A DNA stretch of 12,288 bases from an uncultured Oscillospiraceae bacterium (lineage in GTDB: Bacteria > Bacillota > Clostridia > Oscillospirales > Oscillospiraceae), in assembly GCA_934643765.1 (NCBI GenBank), contig CAKUCT010000034.1, positions 1 to 12,288 on the forward strand, in the 5' to 3' direction. Position 1 is the first letter of the stretch. Each line of letters opens with the position of its first letter. Below the pieces are notes generated by a model. That model searched no databases and was not told where the DNA came from. It saw only the letters and a list, made by a program, of their open reading frames with translations. Position numbers and translations under genes: made by a program. Shown here piece after piece: positions 6,458 to 12,288 of this stretch.

Positions 6458-9400
6458 TCAATCGGTTCTTTTGTGATAGACAAAGGCATTCGGAAGCGGG
6501 CGGCCGGTGAGCGTGTGATTGGAGCAGCGCGTGACATACTGCCCGTCGTACCACAAAATCGCGCTCGCGCCGCCGTCGACATTCATTGCCTGCTGCGCGC
6601 CATGGCGCAAAAGGATGGCGGCGCATTCGTTGACACTTGTGCCAAGAATGTCCTCCTCCGGCATGCGCCCTTCAATCACGAGCAGAAGCATTTCTCCGCG
6701 GCCGGACTGCCCGATGCACGCGCGCGGGTTTTCGTCGGTCCAGTAATCGCTGCGCAGCACTTCCCCGTCGACAATCAACGCGGGATTAAACTCGGTTGCG
6801 TCGCGGCAGTCAGCGCGGACAGCGTCGCTTGACCGGCGGATGCAGACCGTGTTGTCCGTCAGAATCTCGAATCTGACATAGGGCCAGGCATCACTGTATG
6901 GAAAGTGCTCGCCGTAGGCCACGCCGTCGCTCATCGCAAAGCCCGCCATTTCGCCGCCGTTTCCCTGCCCGCCGGGATCGATAAAGCCGTTGCAGTTCAT
7001 GGCGAGAATGCCGCCGTTTGCTTCGGCAATCTCCCCGACCACCTGGCCATAGCTGCCAAGGCCCTGCGACATTTCAACGCTGAGCCTGGATGCGTCCTTT
7101 GCCACGGCGAGAACGCCGCGGTATTTCTCCCCTTCCACGCGCACGAGCAGCGTTTTTTCGCGGTAGTTGATCGCCAGCACCTGCTCGCCCATTGTCGTGC
7201 GGATGGAGGTACCGTCCTGGTCGAGACCAGATTCGTTGATATTGATGCCGGCCCAGCCACTTGAGAGCGCCTCCGGGTGCGCGTCCAGATACGCCTGCAT
7301 GGAGTCCTGGTCAATCTCCCAGAACATCTGGAAAAAGTCGTCGCTTCCGATTTCTGAAGGCGCCTTTTCCGGAATCGTCAGAGGAACGATCGCCGCGTCT
7401 ATCTGATGGCCGAAGTTCCAGGCTTCAAAGAGCGTCCACGTTTTCGTGCCGTCTGAATATGTAAGATCTTTCACACCGTCTCCCGCCATCGTCACCTTGT
7501 GGGCAGGTGTCCCCTCCGAGGAGATGCCGCCTGCCGGGAAATCGGTTGTCGTGAAGCACAGCTCGCCGCTTGTCGCATCATAATTATAAGATACCGGCGC
7601 AAGGCCGCCCTGCTCGTCATCATAGAAGGTTAACATAACCTTTACATTGCCTGCATCGTTCCACACGCTGACCGCGTTTCCATAGCCGCCCTGAATGTTC
7701 GTTGAACCGGTCGCGGCGGACAGATCCAGCGCAAGCCGCATCTGACTTTGCGCAAGATCATAGACAAACAGGCCGAAATAGCCGTGGAAGACGAGAATAT
7801 TTTCATCCGCGTAGTCTGTGACTACACCAAGCCCGACGGGCGTATCGTCCAGCAGAAGCGGCTCCTGCCGTCGGCCGCAGAGCGCGCCGGTGCCGAGAGA
7901 ATAATAGAGCTTCTGCAGCGTCTCGCCGCCGTCTTCGATGCGCAGTTCCAGCAGGTTGTCCGCCGGAAGCGAAAGGTACCAGTTCTGTGCGCTTCCCGGG
8001 GCTTTGCCTGCCGCGGCAAAGTAATCCGCAAAGGCGCCATAGTAGTTGGGATAATTTCCGACCATGCCGTTTTTGCGTGCGTCTGCGCCTTCAAATGTGC
8101 GGGCTTCGTCTTCTGTGAGGTTGTCCCAATCCCATTGTGCCGTGCTGAACTTTTCGAAGACCGCCTGCCGGATGGCCTGGACTTCCGCGTCTGTCAGAGA
8201 CGGCTTGTCCGATGCATTTGCCTCGGCATCTGCCCAGTTTTCCCCGAGCGTCATTGCCGCCTGGCTGCCATCGCCGGGAGCCGGAATGTCAGTAAAGACC
8301 GCAGCATCACCCTGATCGCCGAGTGACAGATGAACGGAGGTCACCTCGCCCATGTCATACGCCGCAATCAAGAACGCTTCGCCCGGTGCGGCCTGCATGC
8401 TGGAGCTGACGCTCCCGCCCGCAAAGTGCGCCGTCACGGCGTTGAAGTTCAAGGAGACATCATTTCCGCTTTCGCGCTCCAGGAGCCGCCGGTCGGCGAT
8501 GCCGAAAACGACGCTCTGCCCGGCAAGCTGCGTCTGAAATACGCCGTAGCCCAGCGTATCGTCTATGCTTCCTTCTTCCATCTGCGTGAGCTTGATTTCG
8601 CCGTCCGTTTTCTGCACCAAGAGCAGCAGCGCGTCCAGACTTCCGTCCGCGTTTGTCCGCCTGGCGGCCACGAGCGTGCCTGTGCGGCAGCGCACTGTCT
8701 GGCAGATTTCTGCTGTATCCGGCGCTAGATCATGCAGCACCGCGGCGCTCACCGCATCGGGCGGCAGGTTCATCTGCAAAAATACCCATTGGCCGAGACT
8801 GTCTTGCAGAACCATCTGATCGTCGACTCTGCCATACGGGCGGCCCTTTGCAGGGAAGTTTGCCTGATCGTCCTTTTTCGGCGTCTGCGAATAGTTGACA
8901 TAACTTTTAATGCTGCCGGTCTCTGCAACACGCGCCGCATCGGCCGCCGGAACCTGATCCTGCGTCAGCTGATAGAGTGTGCCGTCGATCTGAACCAGGT
9001 CCGGCAGATCCACAGACGCTTCTTGCGCCGCGCGGCGATTGGTAAACGTGCAGGCCGCGAGAAGCGCGCTGATGGCCAGCACCAAAGCGAGTGTGAGCGC
9101 CGTCATCCTGGGCTTTTTGGCAATCAGGGAGATTCTGGCGCGCAGCGCCCGCCGGGACGCGCCCATCATCGTCGCGCAGGAGAGCATCTGCTTTGCGCTG
9201 CCTCTTCCGGCAATGCCGGCCAGAAGCGTTCTGCCGTAGGCGATGCGTGCGTGATCGTCAAGATTTTTCAGCACCGCCTCGTCGCAGGCAAGCTCGCAAT
9301 CCAGCTTGGACAGCCGCGCCGCAAGCCACACAAACGGGTCGAACCAATATACTGCCAGACACAAAAGCCGCACCGCGCACCAGATATGGTCGCACCGTTT

Positions 9401-10033
9401 AAAATGCGTCAACTCATGCCGCAAAATCCATGGATTCGGCGCGCCGTCCGCATCCAACGCGGCAGGCGTCAGATAAACGGCCGGATGGAACAGGCCGAAC
9501 AGACACGAGGACGTAAGGCTCTGGACAAGATACACCGGAACCGGCGCGTCAGGAATGTCCAGCGCTTTGCGCTGCCGCACCAGGCTGCGCCGCATGCGAA
9601 GATTCTGCATCAGAATCCAGCCGAGCGTCAGCGCTGCACCGGCGCCCCAGACAAGAATCAGAATCTGCTGCAAAGAAAGCCTCTGCCGCGCAGGCGCACT
9701 TTGCGCTGCGGTCTGTGCGGTCGGTTCCTGCGCATCGGGCTTTACTGTCTCTGCCGCCGCAGGCGCCTGCGCCTGTCTTTGCAGAATTGCCTCGGCATCC
9801 CACAGCTGCGCCGTGGCCGTGGGCGCTTCCAGCGCGCGTTCCGGCACAAAATTCAGAACACTTGCCTGGCTCTGCACCATCGAAACCGGAACCAGCAGCC
9901 GCAGCGCCACAAGAAGCCAGAGCCCATACTGCAGCCGCGCGCTGATTTTTCCGCGCAGAACGACGCGCAGCGCCGCCAGCGCCAGAATCAGCACAGAAGA
10001 GGAAATCAGAACCTCCATCGCAGTCTGCATCAT
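6458..10033 (-). CDS. BlaR1-type M56 membrane protease fused to a C-terminal phosphodiester glycosidase (NAGPA) domain
   Basis: A 1191-aa predicted transmembrane sensor-protease. Residues 1-330 form a BlaR1/MecR1-like M56 unit: membrane segments at about 7-27, 33-52 and 121-141, a Pro/Ala/Gln-rich external loop (62-118), zinc motif HELTH (206-210), a likely third ligand in CELACDE (E247), LRARISLI before the last segment (311-328), and then an external region of about 860 residues. This region has a conserved-looking block at 346-421 (QANFP at 390-394), a block at 725-870 with ILVFHGYFGLFVYDL (746-760), and a NAGPA-type domain (about 945-1187). The last shows MNCNGFIDP (1012-1020), ENPRACIG (1101-1108), LLLVIEGR (1116-1123) and MNVDGGAS (1150-1157). 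No transpeptidase-like beta-lactam sensor was recognised. It is translationally coupled to the BlaI-like gene (ATGA overlap, GGAGG 7 bases upstream), so it is probably the protease that relieves that repressor. The signal and any glycosidase activity are inferred. Confidence 0.9.
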   Translation of the reverse strand: MMQTAMEVLISSSVLILALAALRVVLRGKISARLQYGLWLLVALRLLVPVSMVQSQASVLNFVPERALEAPTATAQLWDAEAILQRQAQAPAAAETVKPDAQEPTAQTAAQSAPARQRLSLQQILILVWGAGAALTLGWILMQNLRMRRSLVRQRKALDIPDAPVPVYLVQSLTSSCLFGLFHPAVYLTPAALDADGAPNPWILRHELTHFKRCDHIWCAVRLLCLAVYWFDPFVWLAARLSKLDCELACDEAVLKNLDDHARIAYGRTLLAGIAGRGSAKQMLSCATMMGASRRALRARISLIAKKPRMTALTLALVLAISALLAACTFTNRRAAQEASVDLPDLVQIDGTLYQLTQDQVPAADAARVAETGSIKSYVNYSQTPKKDDQANFPAKGRPYGRVDDQMVLQDSLGQWVFLQMNLPPDAVSAAVLHDLAPDTAEICQTVRCRTGTLVAARRTNADGSLDALLLLVQKTDGEIKLTQMEEGSIDDTLGYGVFQTQLAGQSVVFGIADRRLLERESGNDVSLNFNAVTAHFAGGSVSSSMQAAPGEAFLIAAYDMGEVTSVHLSLGDQGDAAVFTDIPAPGDGSQAAMTLGENWADAEANASDKPSLTDAEVQAIRQAVFEKFSTAQWDWDNLTEDEARTFEGADARKNGMVGNYPNYYGAFADYFAAAGKAPGSAQNWYLSLPADNLLELRIEDGGETLQKLYYSLGTGALCGRRQEPLLLDDTPVGLGVVTDYADENILVFHGYFGLFVYDLAQSQMRLALDLSAATGSTNIQGGYGNAVSVWNDAGNVKVMLTFYDDEQGGLAPVSYNYDATSGELCFTTTDFPAGGISSEGTPAHKVTMAGDGVKDLTYSDGTKTWTLFEAWNFGHQIDAAIVPLTIPEKAPSEIGSDDFFQMFWEIDQDSMQAYLDAHPEALSSGWAGININESGLDQDGTSIRTTMGEQVLAINYREKTLLVRVEGEKYRGVLAVAKDASRLSVEMSQGLGSYGQVVGEIAEANGGILAMNCNGFIDPGGQGNGGEMAGFAMSDGVAYGEHFPYSDAWPYVRFEILTDNTVCIRRSSDAVRADCRDATEFNPALIVDGEVLRSDYWTDENPRACIGQSGRGEMLLLVIEGRMPEEDILGTSVNECAAILLRHGAQQAMNVDGGASAILWYDGQYVTRCSNHTLTGRPLPNAFVYHKRTD

Positions 10034-10401
10034 AAGCGTTCCTCCGCCTGGCGCAGCATATCGTAGAGCTCTTCAATGTCCTCATGCGTCAGATCGGCCT
10101 GGTCAATGAAATTGCTCATCAAAAGGCCGAAGTTTCCGTGGAAGGCTTTGGATAACAGCTGCTGGGTTTCTGAAAAAGCCGCGTCTTCCTTGCGGATATT
10201 GGGATAATAGAGCCGCGGACGTTCGCCCTCATACCGCAGAACCTGCTTTTCGGTCATGCGTGCGACGAGCGTTTTGATTGTGCTGTCGGACCAGCCGGTT
10301 GCGCGCTGCAGATTTGCAATCAACTGCATCAGCGTCTGCGGTGCGTGGCCCCAGAGCGCCTGTAAAATTCGCCATTCGCTGGAATTGAGCTTTTGTTCCA
10401 A
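10030..10401 (-). CDS. BlaI/MecI/CopY-family transcriptional repressor
   Basis: A 123-aa winged-helix repressor. The N-terminal DNA-binding part (about 5-70) has the family pattern: SSEWRILQALWG, then a recognition helix in GWSDSTIKTLVARMTEK (36-52) and a wing ending RPRLYYPNI. The C-terminal dimerisation part ends SNFIDQADLTHEDIEELYDML (96-116). It aligns by eye with the BlaI/MecI C-terminus and keeps the Asn-Phe pair (N97-F98) at the position of the known inactivating cleavage. The start codon is TTG (10401-10399), supported by AAGGAGA (10415-10409) with a 7-base spacer and by the family N-terminus beginning there. It overlaps the M56 gene by 4 bases. It probably represses its own operon through the dyads at 10462-10546. 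Confidence 0.93.
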   Translation of the reverse strand: MEQKLNSSEWRILQALWGHAPQTLMQLIANLQRATGWSDSTIKTLVARMTEKQVLRYEGERPRLYYPNIRKEDAAFSETQQLLSKAFHGNFGLLMSNFIDQADLTHEDIEELYDMLRQAEERL

Positions 10402-10408
10402 CGCGAAG

Positions 10409-10415
10409 TCTCCTT
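10409..10415 (-). promoter_or_regulatory. Ribosome binding site deciding the TTG start of the BlaI-like gene
   Basis: On the minus strand AAGGAGA lies 7 bases upstream of the TTG codon at 10401. No ATG or GTG lies between it and the conserved N-terminus, so initiation at TTG is the best reading. A TTG start would keep repressor synthesis modest. Confidence 0.8.
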
Positions 10416-10461
10416 CCTTTGGTTCCTGCCGCGCCGCGTCTGAATCTGCACGGCGGTTTTG

Positions 10462-10479
10462 AGTTTACTCTTGTCAACC
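10462..10479 (-). promoter_or_regulatory. Operator dyad C, at the transcription start of the BlaI/M56 operon
   Basis: On the minus strand GGTTGAC-N4-GTAAACT (centre 10470.5), a 5/7 inverted repeat and a close copy of dyads A and B. It overlaps the predicted transcription start (about 10475), where repressor binding would block initiation or promoter clearance. Confidence 0.65.
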
Positions 10480-10481
10480 TA

Positions 10482-10510
10482 AGACTAGCATATAAGTCTA
10501 CGTTTGTCAA
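10482..10510 (-). promoter_or_regulatory. Promoter of the BlaI/M56 operon
   Basis: On the minus strand TTGACA (10510-10505, 6/6), a 17-base spacer, then TAGTCT (10487-10482, 3/6) preceded by TGC, an extended -10. The -35 lies inside dyad B and the start point inside dyad C, the arrangement expected of a repressor-controlled, autoregulated promoter. The leader to the TTG start is about 75 bases. Confidence 0.75.
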
Positions 10511-10512
10511 CT
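10495..10512 (-). promoter_or_regulatory. Operator dyad B, over the -35 box
   Basis: On the minus strand AGTTGAC-N4-GTAGACT (centre 10503.5), 5/7 symmetrical. It shares GTTGACAA-nn-GTA-x-ACT with dyad C in direct orientation and contains the -35 hexamer. Its centre is 31 bp from dyad A and 33 bp from dyad C, about three helical turns each. Confidence 0.65.
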
Positions 10513-10522
10513 GATTTTCAAA

Positions 10523-10546
10523 ATAAGTTTACAATCGTAAACTTAT
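10523..10546 (-). promoter_or_regulatory. Operator dyad A, perfect 24-bp palindrome
   Basis: Arms ATAAGTTTAC (10523-10532) and GTAAACTTAT (10537-10546) are exact reverse complements around AATC. It is the best copy of the AGTTKAC-N4-GTARACT dyad and lies upstream of the -35, about 60 bases before the start. The tail has no T-run and the arms are AT-rich, so a protein-binding site is more likely than a terminator. BlaI-family proteins are known to bind GTA/TAC-containing dyads of this kind. Confidence 0.75.
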
Positions 10547-10550
10547 ACAC

Positions 10551-10580
10551 AAAAGAAACGGCAGGGTTATTTCCCTGCCG
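10551..10580 (-). terminator. Rho-independent terminator of the HD-domain gene, with stop codon in the loop
   Basis: On the minus strand CGGCAGGG (10580-10573), a 6-base loop AAATAA, CCCTGCCG (10566-10559), then UUUCUUUU. The loop contains the TAA stop codon of the HD-domain gene (10569-10567), so the coding sequence runs into the terminator stem. It insulates the BlaI/M56 promoter from readthrough. Confidence 0.85.
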
Positions 10581-11130
10581 CGATTTTTTCTTCGGTGTCC
10601 TTCAAAATTTCCGCCCGCAGGCCCTTGAGATAGCTTGAAAACTGGACAATGTCGGTCGCATACCTCCGGTTCAGATCATACTCGTGCGGCTCCCAGGTTG
10701 AAATCGGAGATTCATTGTGCTGAATGATGGCTTCCAGCTTGTCAAGCGACTTATAAAGCCGCGCCTCGGGCGTCTGCAGCGCGTCCATCTCCGCGTAAAG
10801 CGCTTTCATCTGCGTGCAGTATGGCTCCGGCAGACTGCTGACCCAATCGTCCAGAAGCTTTGCCTCCCGGTCCTCGTCGGCCTGCGTCTTCTGAAATGTC
10901 GGAATGTCACCCGTGAAGCACTCGCCCAGATCGTGAATCAGACACATCCGGATGACCTTGTCCATATCCAGTTCACGAAACTCGTCTGTCATCCAATATG
11001 CCATCAGCGCCATGCGCCAACTGTGGCTGGCGACCGATTCCGGCGCGCCTTTCGTCGTGGTGCAGTGGCGTGTCTCGTCCTTGAGTTTTTCCGCCACATG
11101 CAGCGCCTCTAGTAATTTTCGCGCTTCCAT
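10567..11130 (-). CDS. HD-domain phosphohydrolase, YfbR/HDDC2-like 5'-nucleotidase
   Basis: A 187-aa cytoplasmic metal-dependent phosphohydrolase of the HD_3 type. The motifs follow the family order: His36 in ESVASHSWR, the HD doublet His66-Asp67 in CLIHDLGECFTGDIP (64-77), and a distal Asp130 in LDKLEAIIQHNE. Known relatives (E. coli YfbR, human HDDC2) remove phosphate from deoxynucleoside monophosphates, and the length fits (about 190-200 aa). The exact substrate here is inferred. The ATG at 11130 has GGGGAGA 8 bases upstream. The gene lies 24 bases after the radA stop on the same strand, so co-transcription is likely. Confidence 0.85.
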   Translation of the reverse strand: MEARKLLEALHVAEKLKDETRHCTTTKGAPESVASHSWRMALMAYWMTDEFRELDMDKVIRMCLIHDLGECFTGDIPTFQKTQADEDREAKLLDDWVSSLPEPYCTQMKALYAEMDALQTPEARLYKSLDKLEAIIQHNESPISTWEPHEYDLNRRYATDIVQFSSYLKGLRAEILKDTEEKIAAGK

Positions 11131-11154
11131 TCTGATCTCTCCCCTGTTCTGGTT

Positions 11155-12288
11155 CTAAAGTGTCATTTCAATCGCTTCGCGGATATTGCGCACCCGCACA
11201 AGCTCCAGCCCCTCCGGCACCTGCAGCTGCGCGGTCGAGTGCCGCGGCACAATGCAGCGCGTAAAGCCAAGGCGCGCGGCCTCACTGAGCCGCTGCTGCA
11301 GCGCGGTCACGGAGCGAACCTCGCCCGTCAGACCGACTTCTCCGATGGCAAGCGTCTTGGCGTCAATCGGCTTGTCGCGGTGGCTGGAGGCCACGGCCAG
11401 AACGAGCGCCAGATCGGCTGCGGGCTCATCCAGATAAAGTCCGCCGATGACGTTCACATACGCGTCGCACATCGAAATATTCTGCCCGCCGCGCTTTTCT
11501 GTGACGGCCAGCAGAAGGTTTGCGCGGTTAAAGTCAAAGCCGTTGCTTGTCCGGCGCGGCACATTGAAGCTCGTCCTGCTGACCAGCACCTGAACCTCGG
11601 CCAGAACCGGCCTCGTCCCCTCCATCGCGCAGGCCACACACGTGCCCGGCGCGTTTAATGGCCGCCCGGAAAGAAGCATTTCAGAGGGATTCGGCACCTC
11701 GCGCAGTCCGTCCTCGTCCATCTCAAAGACGCCGATTTCATTTGTTGAGCCGAAGCGGTTCTTCGCCGCGCGCAAAATCCGGTACCCCATCGCCTGCTCG
11801 CCCTCAAAGTAGAGCACGCAGTCGACCATGTGCTCAAGAACCTTTGGCCCCGCAATGGCGCCCTCTTTGTTGACATGGCCGACAACAAATACGCTTGCGC
11901 CGGTGCTCTTGGCCAGATGCATCAGCCGCATCGTGCAGTCCTTTACCTGGGAAATGGAGCCGGGCGCGGAGGTATTGTCCGGAGAAAAAAGCGTCTGGAT
12001 GGAGTCTGCGATCAGAATATCGGGCTGCACCTCGTCAAACGCCTCAAAGATCGCGTCAAGATCGGTCTCCGAGAGAACATACAGATTGTCGCTTTCGACC
12101 TTCAGCCGGTCGGCGCGCATTTTAATCTGGTGCTCCGACTCCTCGCCGGAGACATAGAGAATCTTCTGCGTCTTTCCAAGATACGAGCAGATCTGCAGCA
12201 GCAGCGTCGACTTGCCGATGCCAGGCGCGCCGCCGACCAGAACGAGCGAGCCCTTCACCCCGCCGCCGCCAAGCACGCGGTCGAGCTC
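11155..12288 (-). CDS. radA: RadA DNA repair ATPase/branch-migration protein (N-terminus cut by window)
   Basis: RadA (Sms) promotes branch migration of recombination intermediates and acts with RecA. The reading frame is open to the window edge, so the visible 377 residues lack the N-terminal zinc finger and linker (roughly 80 residues; E. coli RadA has 460). Seen from the edge: ELDRVLGGG just before Walker A GGAPGIGKST (19-28), Walker B ILIADSIQT (91-99), the RadA-specific KNRFG motif (176-180), and a C-terminal Lon-like domain with DAYVNVIGGLYLDEPAADLA (275-294) and AIGEVGLTGEVRSV (314-327). The GTG at 12276 encodes the Val of ELDRVLGGG and is not a start. It ends with TAG at 11157-11155. 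Confidence 0.97.
   Translation of the reverse strand, partial: ELDRVLGGGGVKGSLVLVGGAPGIGKSTLLLQICSYLGKTQKILYVSGEESEHQIKMRADRLKVESDNLYVLSETDLDAIFEAFDEVQPDILIADSIQTLFSPDNTSAPGSISQVKDCTMRLMHLAKSTGASVFVVGHVNKEGAIAGPKVLEHMVDCVLYFEGEQAMGYRILRAAKNRFGSTNEIGVFEMDEDGLREVPNPSEMLLSGRPLNAPGTCVACAMEGTRPVLAEVQVLVSRTSFNVPRRTSNGFDFNRANLLLAVTEKRGGQNISMCDAYVNVIGGLYLDEPAADLALVLAVASSHRDKPIDAKTLAIGEVGLTGEVRSVTALQQRLSEAARLGFTRCIVPRHSTAQLQVPEGLELVRVRNIREAIEMTL

Noticed and set aside
8732..10066. Plus-strand open frame (444 codons) opposite the M56 gene
   Set aside because: Very Arg/His/Gln-rich composition typical of the antisense frame of GC-rich coding sequence, lying wholly over recognised M56 protein motifs.
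6458..10401. Classical beta-lactam resistance regulator (blaR1/blaI)
   Set aside because: No penicillin-binding sensor domain was recognised in the external region and no beta-lactamase gene is present; the external part ends in a phosphodiester glycosidase domain.
10523..10546. The perfect palindrome read as a terminator
   Set aside because: AT-rich arms with no following U-run. A proper terminator lies immediately upstream (10551-10580), and the dyad recurs twice over the promoter, which fits an operator.
12274..12276. GTG as the start of radA
   Set aside because: The frame continues to the window edge as ELDRV, the conserved residues before the RadA Walker A region, so this GTG is an internal Val codon.
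1..12288. PstI site (CTGCAG) at the first base and SacI site (GAGCTC) at the last, suggesting a cloned fragment
   Set aside because: Both lie inside continuous conserved genes (livF, radA) and can occur by chance; there is no vector sequence.

Overview
The window looks like chromosome of a Gram-positive anaerobe of the class Clostridia, most plausibly near the Oscillospirales. This is an inference from a moderately GC-rich coding style, a lipobox-bearing solute-binding lipoprotein, a BlaI/M56 regulatory pair of the kind common in Clostridia, and strong AAGGAGG-type ribosome binding sites. No rRNA, tRNA, CRISPR array, insertion sequence or phage gene was seen. Ten genes fill almost the whole window; two are cut by the window edges (livF at the left, radA at the right). 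All are on the minus strand except one plus-strand gene at 5489-6391.

Right to left, in the direction of most transcription: radA (partial) is followed after 24 bases by an HD-domain nucleotidase-like gene that ends in a rho-independent terminator whose loop contains the stop codon. Next is a regulatory region with a sigma-A-type promoter and three copies of one dyad (AGTTKAC-N4-GTARACT), centred 31 and 33 bp apart. It drives a TTG-started BlaI-family repressor that overlaps by 4 bases a very large (1191 aa) membrane protein. That protein begins as a BlaR1-type M56 zinc protease and ends in a phosphodiester glycosidase (NAGPA-type) domain. The plus-strand gene converges on it; it encodes a stand-alone E2/CAT-fold protein that lacks the usual catalytic His. 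A strong terminator separates the two.

Divergent from the E2-like gene is a 96-aa Cys-rich membrane protein gene with a perfect TTGACA-17-TATAAT promoter and its own terminator. It is followed by a branched-chain amino acid ABC transporter operon in the order livK-livH-livM-livG-livF. The liv genes encode a lipoprotein binder, two permeases and two ATPases that together import Leu/Ile/Val-type substrates. The livK-livH gap holds two large stem-loops without a clear U-tract, which probably set the ratio of binding protein to transporter core.

The most unusual content is the BlaI / M56-NAGPA pair. It looks like a proteolytically relayed envelope-sensing circuit in which the beta-lactam sensor of BlaR1 is replaced by about 860 extracytoplasmic residues, including a potential sugar-phosphodiester-binding or -cleaving domain. 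A dyad resembling its operators also overlaps the -35 box of the small Cys-rich membrane protein gene, which may be a second target.
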